Below are positions 7,764 to 8,561 of a stretch of DNA of 8,561 nucleotides, one piece after another. Numbering within the stretch: the first letter of the stretch is position 1; each line of letters starts with the position of its first letter. The notes under the pieces were generated by a model. That model was not told the origin of the DNA. It did not search any database and saw only the letters and a program-made list of their open reading frames with translations. Origin of the DNA: Pseudanabaena sp. CAN_BIN31. Its GTDB lineage: Bacteria > Cyanobacteriota > Cyanobacteriia > Pseudanabaenales > Pseudanabaenaceae. The DNA lies in NCBI GenBank assembly GCA_026785865.1, contig JAJAZG010000283.1, positions 1 to 8,561 of the forward strand, written 5' to 3'. Position numbers and translations under genes: made by a program.

Positions 7764-8378
7764 TCAGTATAGCTGTGGCTCTTTAACGATCGCGTATAAA
7801 ATCGCCCTAATCGCAAAACCAATCGCTAAGCTACTACCATTAATGATGCCGAATAATCGCCAAATTGATTTTTCAGATAGATCGATATATTTTAATTGCT
7901 TACCGACTAAGGTAATCGCTCCTGCGATCGCCCCAATAGCCGCACTAGTTAACCAGCTTGATGGAGTCTGTGAAACTATTAGGGCGATCGCCACGGTAAA
8001 GGCGATCGTAATTACTGTGGCGACAATCTCAAGAATGGATAATTTTTTGTCTGCGTCTGGATGGTAACGCAGGTCTTGGAAACCTAGTAAGTAAAGTGCT
8101 AAACAGGCGATCGCCGTAATTAAGCTGTAGGTGATATTTGAGGACTGCCAATAGACCGTAACTATGGCAGCGATCGCGGCTAGAAGTCCGCCCAAACTTT
8201 GAGGTATGGCAAATATGGCAGTGATGGCAAGCGTCAGTAATAAACCTGCGATCGGATAATTGCCGTAGCGCCATAATGTACATAAACTAGCGCCTAACCA
8301 TCCATAGGCGATCGCGATCGCTGTTAAAGAAATCAGCAAGCGATACCCAATTTCTAGCCTACCAATTTTGAGCGCCAT
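7764..8378 (-). CDS. Polytopic membrane protein of unknown function
   Basis: This 204-residue protein is dominated by hydrophobic segments, roughly 12-34, 41-57, 62-77, 82-99, 113-136, 141-159 and 174-197, giving six or seven helices. The only sizeable polar loop is DLRYHPDADKK (102-112), and another short charged stretch (GKQLKYIDLSEK) follows the sixth segment. There is no signal peptide apart from the first helix, no catalytic motif and no domain I recognise. It would act in the cytoplasmic or thylakoid membrane. The ATG is favoured by a GGTGG six bases upstream (8385-8389) and an in-frame TAA at 8397-8399. It ends 69 bases before hpsA on the same strand and may be co-transcribed. A link to polysaccharide export is only a guess from position. 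It carries six HIP1 palindromes. Confidence 0.8.
   Translation of the reverse strand: MALKIGRLEIGYRLLISLTAIAIAYGWLGASLCTLWRYGNYPIAGLLLTLAITAIFAIPQSLGGLLAAIAAIVTVYWQSSNITYSLITAIACLALYLLGFQDLRYHPDADKKLSILEIVATVITIAFTVAIALIVSQTPSSWLTSAAIGAIAGAITLVGKQLKYIDLSEKSIWRLFGIINGSSLAIGFAIRAILYAIVKEPQLY
7924..8321. repeat. Cluster of six HIP1 palindromes (GCGATCGC)
   Basis: Exact copies lie at 7924-7931, 7984-7991, 8107-8114, 8170-8177, 8308-8315 and 8314-8321, the last two overlapping. HIP1 is a highly over-represented octamer in many cyanobacterial genomes. All six are inside the membrane-protein gene. hpsA has only two that I found (2131-2138 and 5670-5677). Confidence 0.9.
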
Positions 8379-8414
8379 AAAGTGCCACCAGTTTGTTTAT
8401 TGAGGCAAGTTTTA

Positions 8415-8423
8415 AGTATATCA
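8415..8423 (-). promoter_or_regulatory. Extended -10 promoter candidate for the membrane protein gene
   Basis: On the minus strand, TGATATACT matches the extended -10 form TGnTATAAT with one mismatch. Transcription would start about 30 bases before the ATG. No good -35 sits 17 bases upstream, which is consistent with an extended -10 promoter but also with chance. Confidence 0.35.
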
Positions 8424-8432
8424 ATCGATACG

Positions 8433-8462
8433 GAGATCGCCTTATAAGTTCTTTACGATCTC
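8433..8462. promoter_or_regulatory. 7-bp inverted repeat upstream of the promoter candidate
   Basis: GAGATCG (8433-8439) and CGATCTC (8456-8462) are perfect inverted copies separated by 16 bases. They lie just upstream of the -10 candidate, where an activator or repressor dimer could bind. The half-sites contain GATCG, which resembles the abundant HIP1 core, so chance is a real alternative. Confidence 0.25.
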
Positions 8463-8470
8463 GATAAAGA

Positions 8471-8493
8471 CTAAGCCCAAAAAGCTGTGGCGG
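8471..8493. repeat. Possible left arm of a GC-rich intergenic palindromic repeat
   Basis: The stretch contains AAAAAGCTGTGGCGG, directly before the point where the sequence degenerates. I recall intergenic palindromes in Pseudanabaena-type genomes in which such an arm is followed by a GC-rich stem-loop and its reverse complement. The second arm is not visible here, so the call rests on memory and position only. Confidence 0.3.
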
Positions 8494-8561
8494 CCCCCGG
8501 CCGGGGGGCCCCCCGGTTTTGGGGTGGGGTTTTTAAAAAATAAAAAAAACAAAAAGGGTAA
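8491..8561. other. Degenerate contig-end sequence, probably artefactual
   Basis: Almost every base from here on lies in a homopolymer block: runs of 5-6 C and G, a 16-base palindrome CCGGGGGGCCCCCCGG (8501-8516), then G/T runs and finally A runs. Composition and texture are unlike anything in the preceding 8.49 kb. The simplest reading is low-quality read extension into or past a hairpin at the contig edge. No gene or signal should be called here. Confidence 0.8.

Noticed and set aside
7270..8067. Plus-strand open frame of 265 codons opposite the hpsA start and the membrane gene
   Set aside because: It runs antisense across two well-supported genes and their gap. It mixes the mirror image of hydrophobic coding sequence and shows no family features.
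8491..8530. 16-base GC palindrome CCGGGGGGCCCCCCGG as a regulatory or origin element
   Set aside because: The surrounding bases are all homopolymer blocks up to the window edge, which points to sequencing artefact and not to a biological site.

Overview
The window looks like a piece of a filamentous cyanobacterial genome, probably from the edge of a draft contig. Three things point to this. The highly iterated palindrome GCGATCGC (HIP1) occurs repeatedly. The dominant gene belongs to HpsA, a family known from motile filamentous cyanobacteria. Base composition looks AT-leaning and moderate, by eye only. A Pseudanabaena-like host is my best guess, but that rests on recalled resemblance and not on a search.

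Layout, left to right. (1) Positions 1-90 hold the last 29 codons of an unidentified plus-strand gene cut by the window edge. (2) It converges on a very large minus-strand gene, hpsA (126-7694, 2522 residues), with a terminator-like inverted repeat overlapping the hpsA stop codon. (3) A 69-base gap with two mutually exclusive small hairpins separates hpsA from an upstream minus-strand gene (7764-8378) for a 204-residue polytopic membrane protein of unknown function. (4) Upstream of that gene lie an extended -10 promoter candidate and a 7-bp inverted repeat. (5) From about 8491 the sequence collapses into homopolymer blocks and is very probably a sequencing or assembly artefact. It begins exactly where a GC-rich palindromic repeat may start.

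The interest is in hpsA. Its N-terminus is a class III (type IV pilin-like) signal: a long basic leader, then GFVLP and a single hydrophobic helix. The remaining roughly 2440 residues are a Ser/Thr/Asn/Gly-rich extracytoplasmic body. Within this body I see three EF-hand-like calcium loops, a Calx-beta-like segment, a double glycine hinge, a Thr-rich linker and a C-terminal block with a VFI...FWV pattern. Together they suggest a giant, calcium-responsive, pilin-anchored surface protein tied to polysaccharide secretion and gliding. The small membrane gene lies directly upstream on the same strand and could be co-transcribed, but its very different HIP1 density suggests a different evolutionary history. 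The long stretch 126-7694 is one uninterrupted gene. I see no RNA gene, CRISPR array or insertion sequence.
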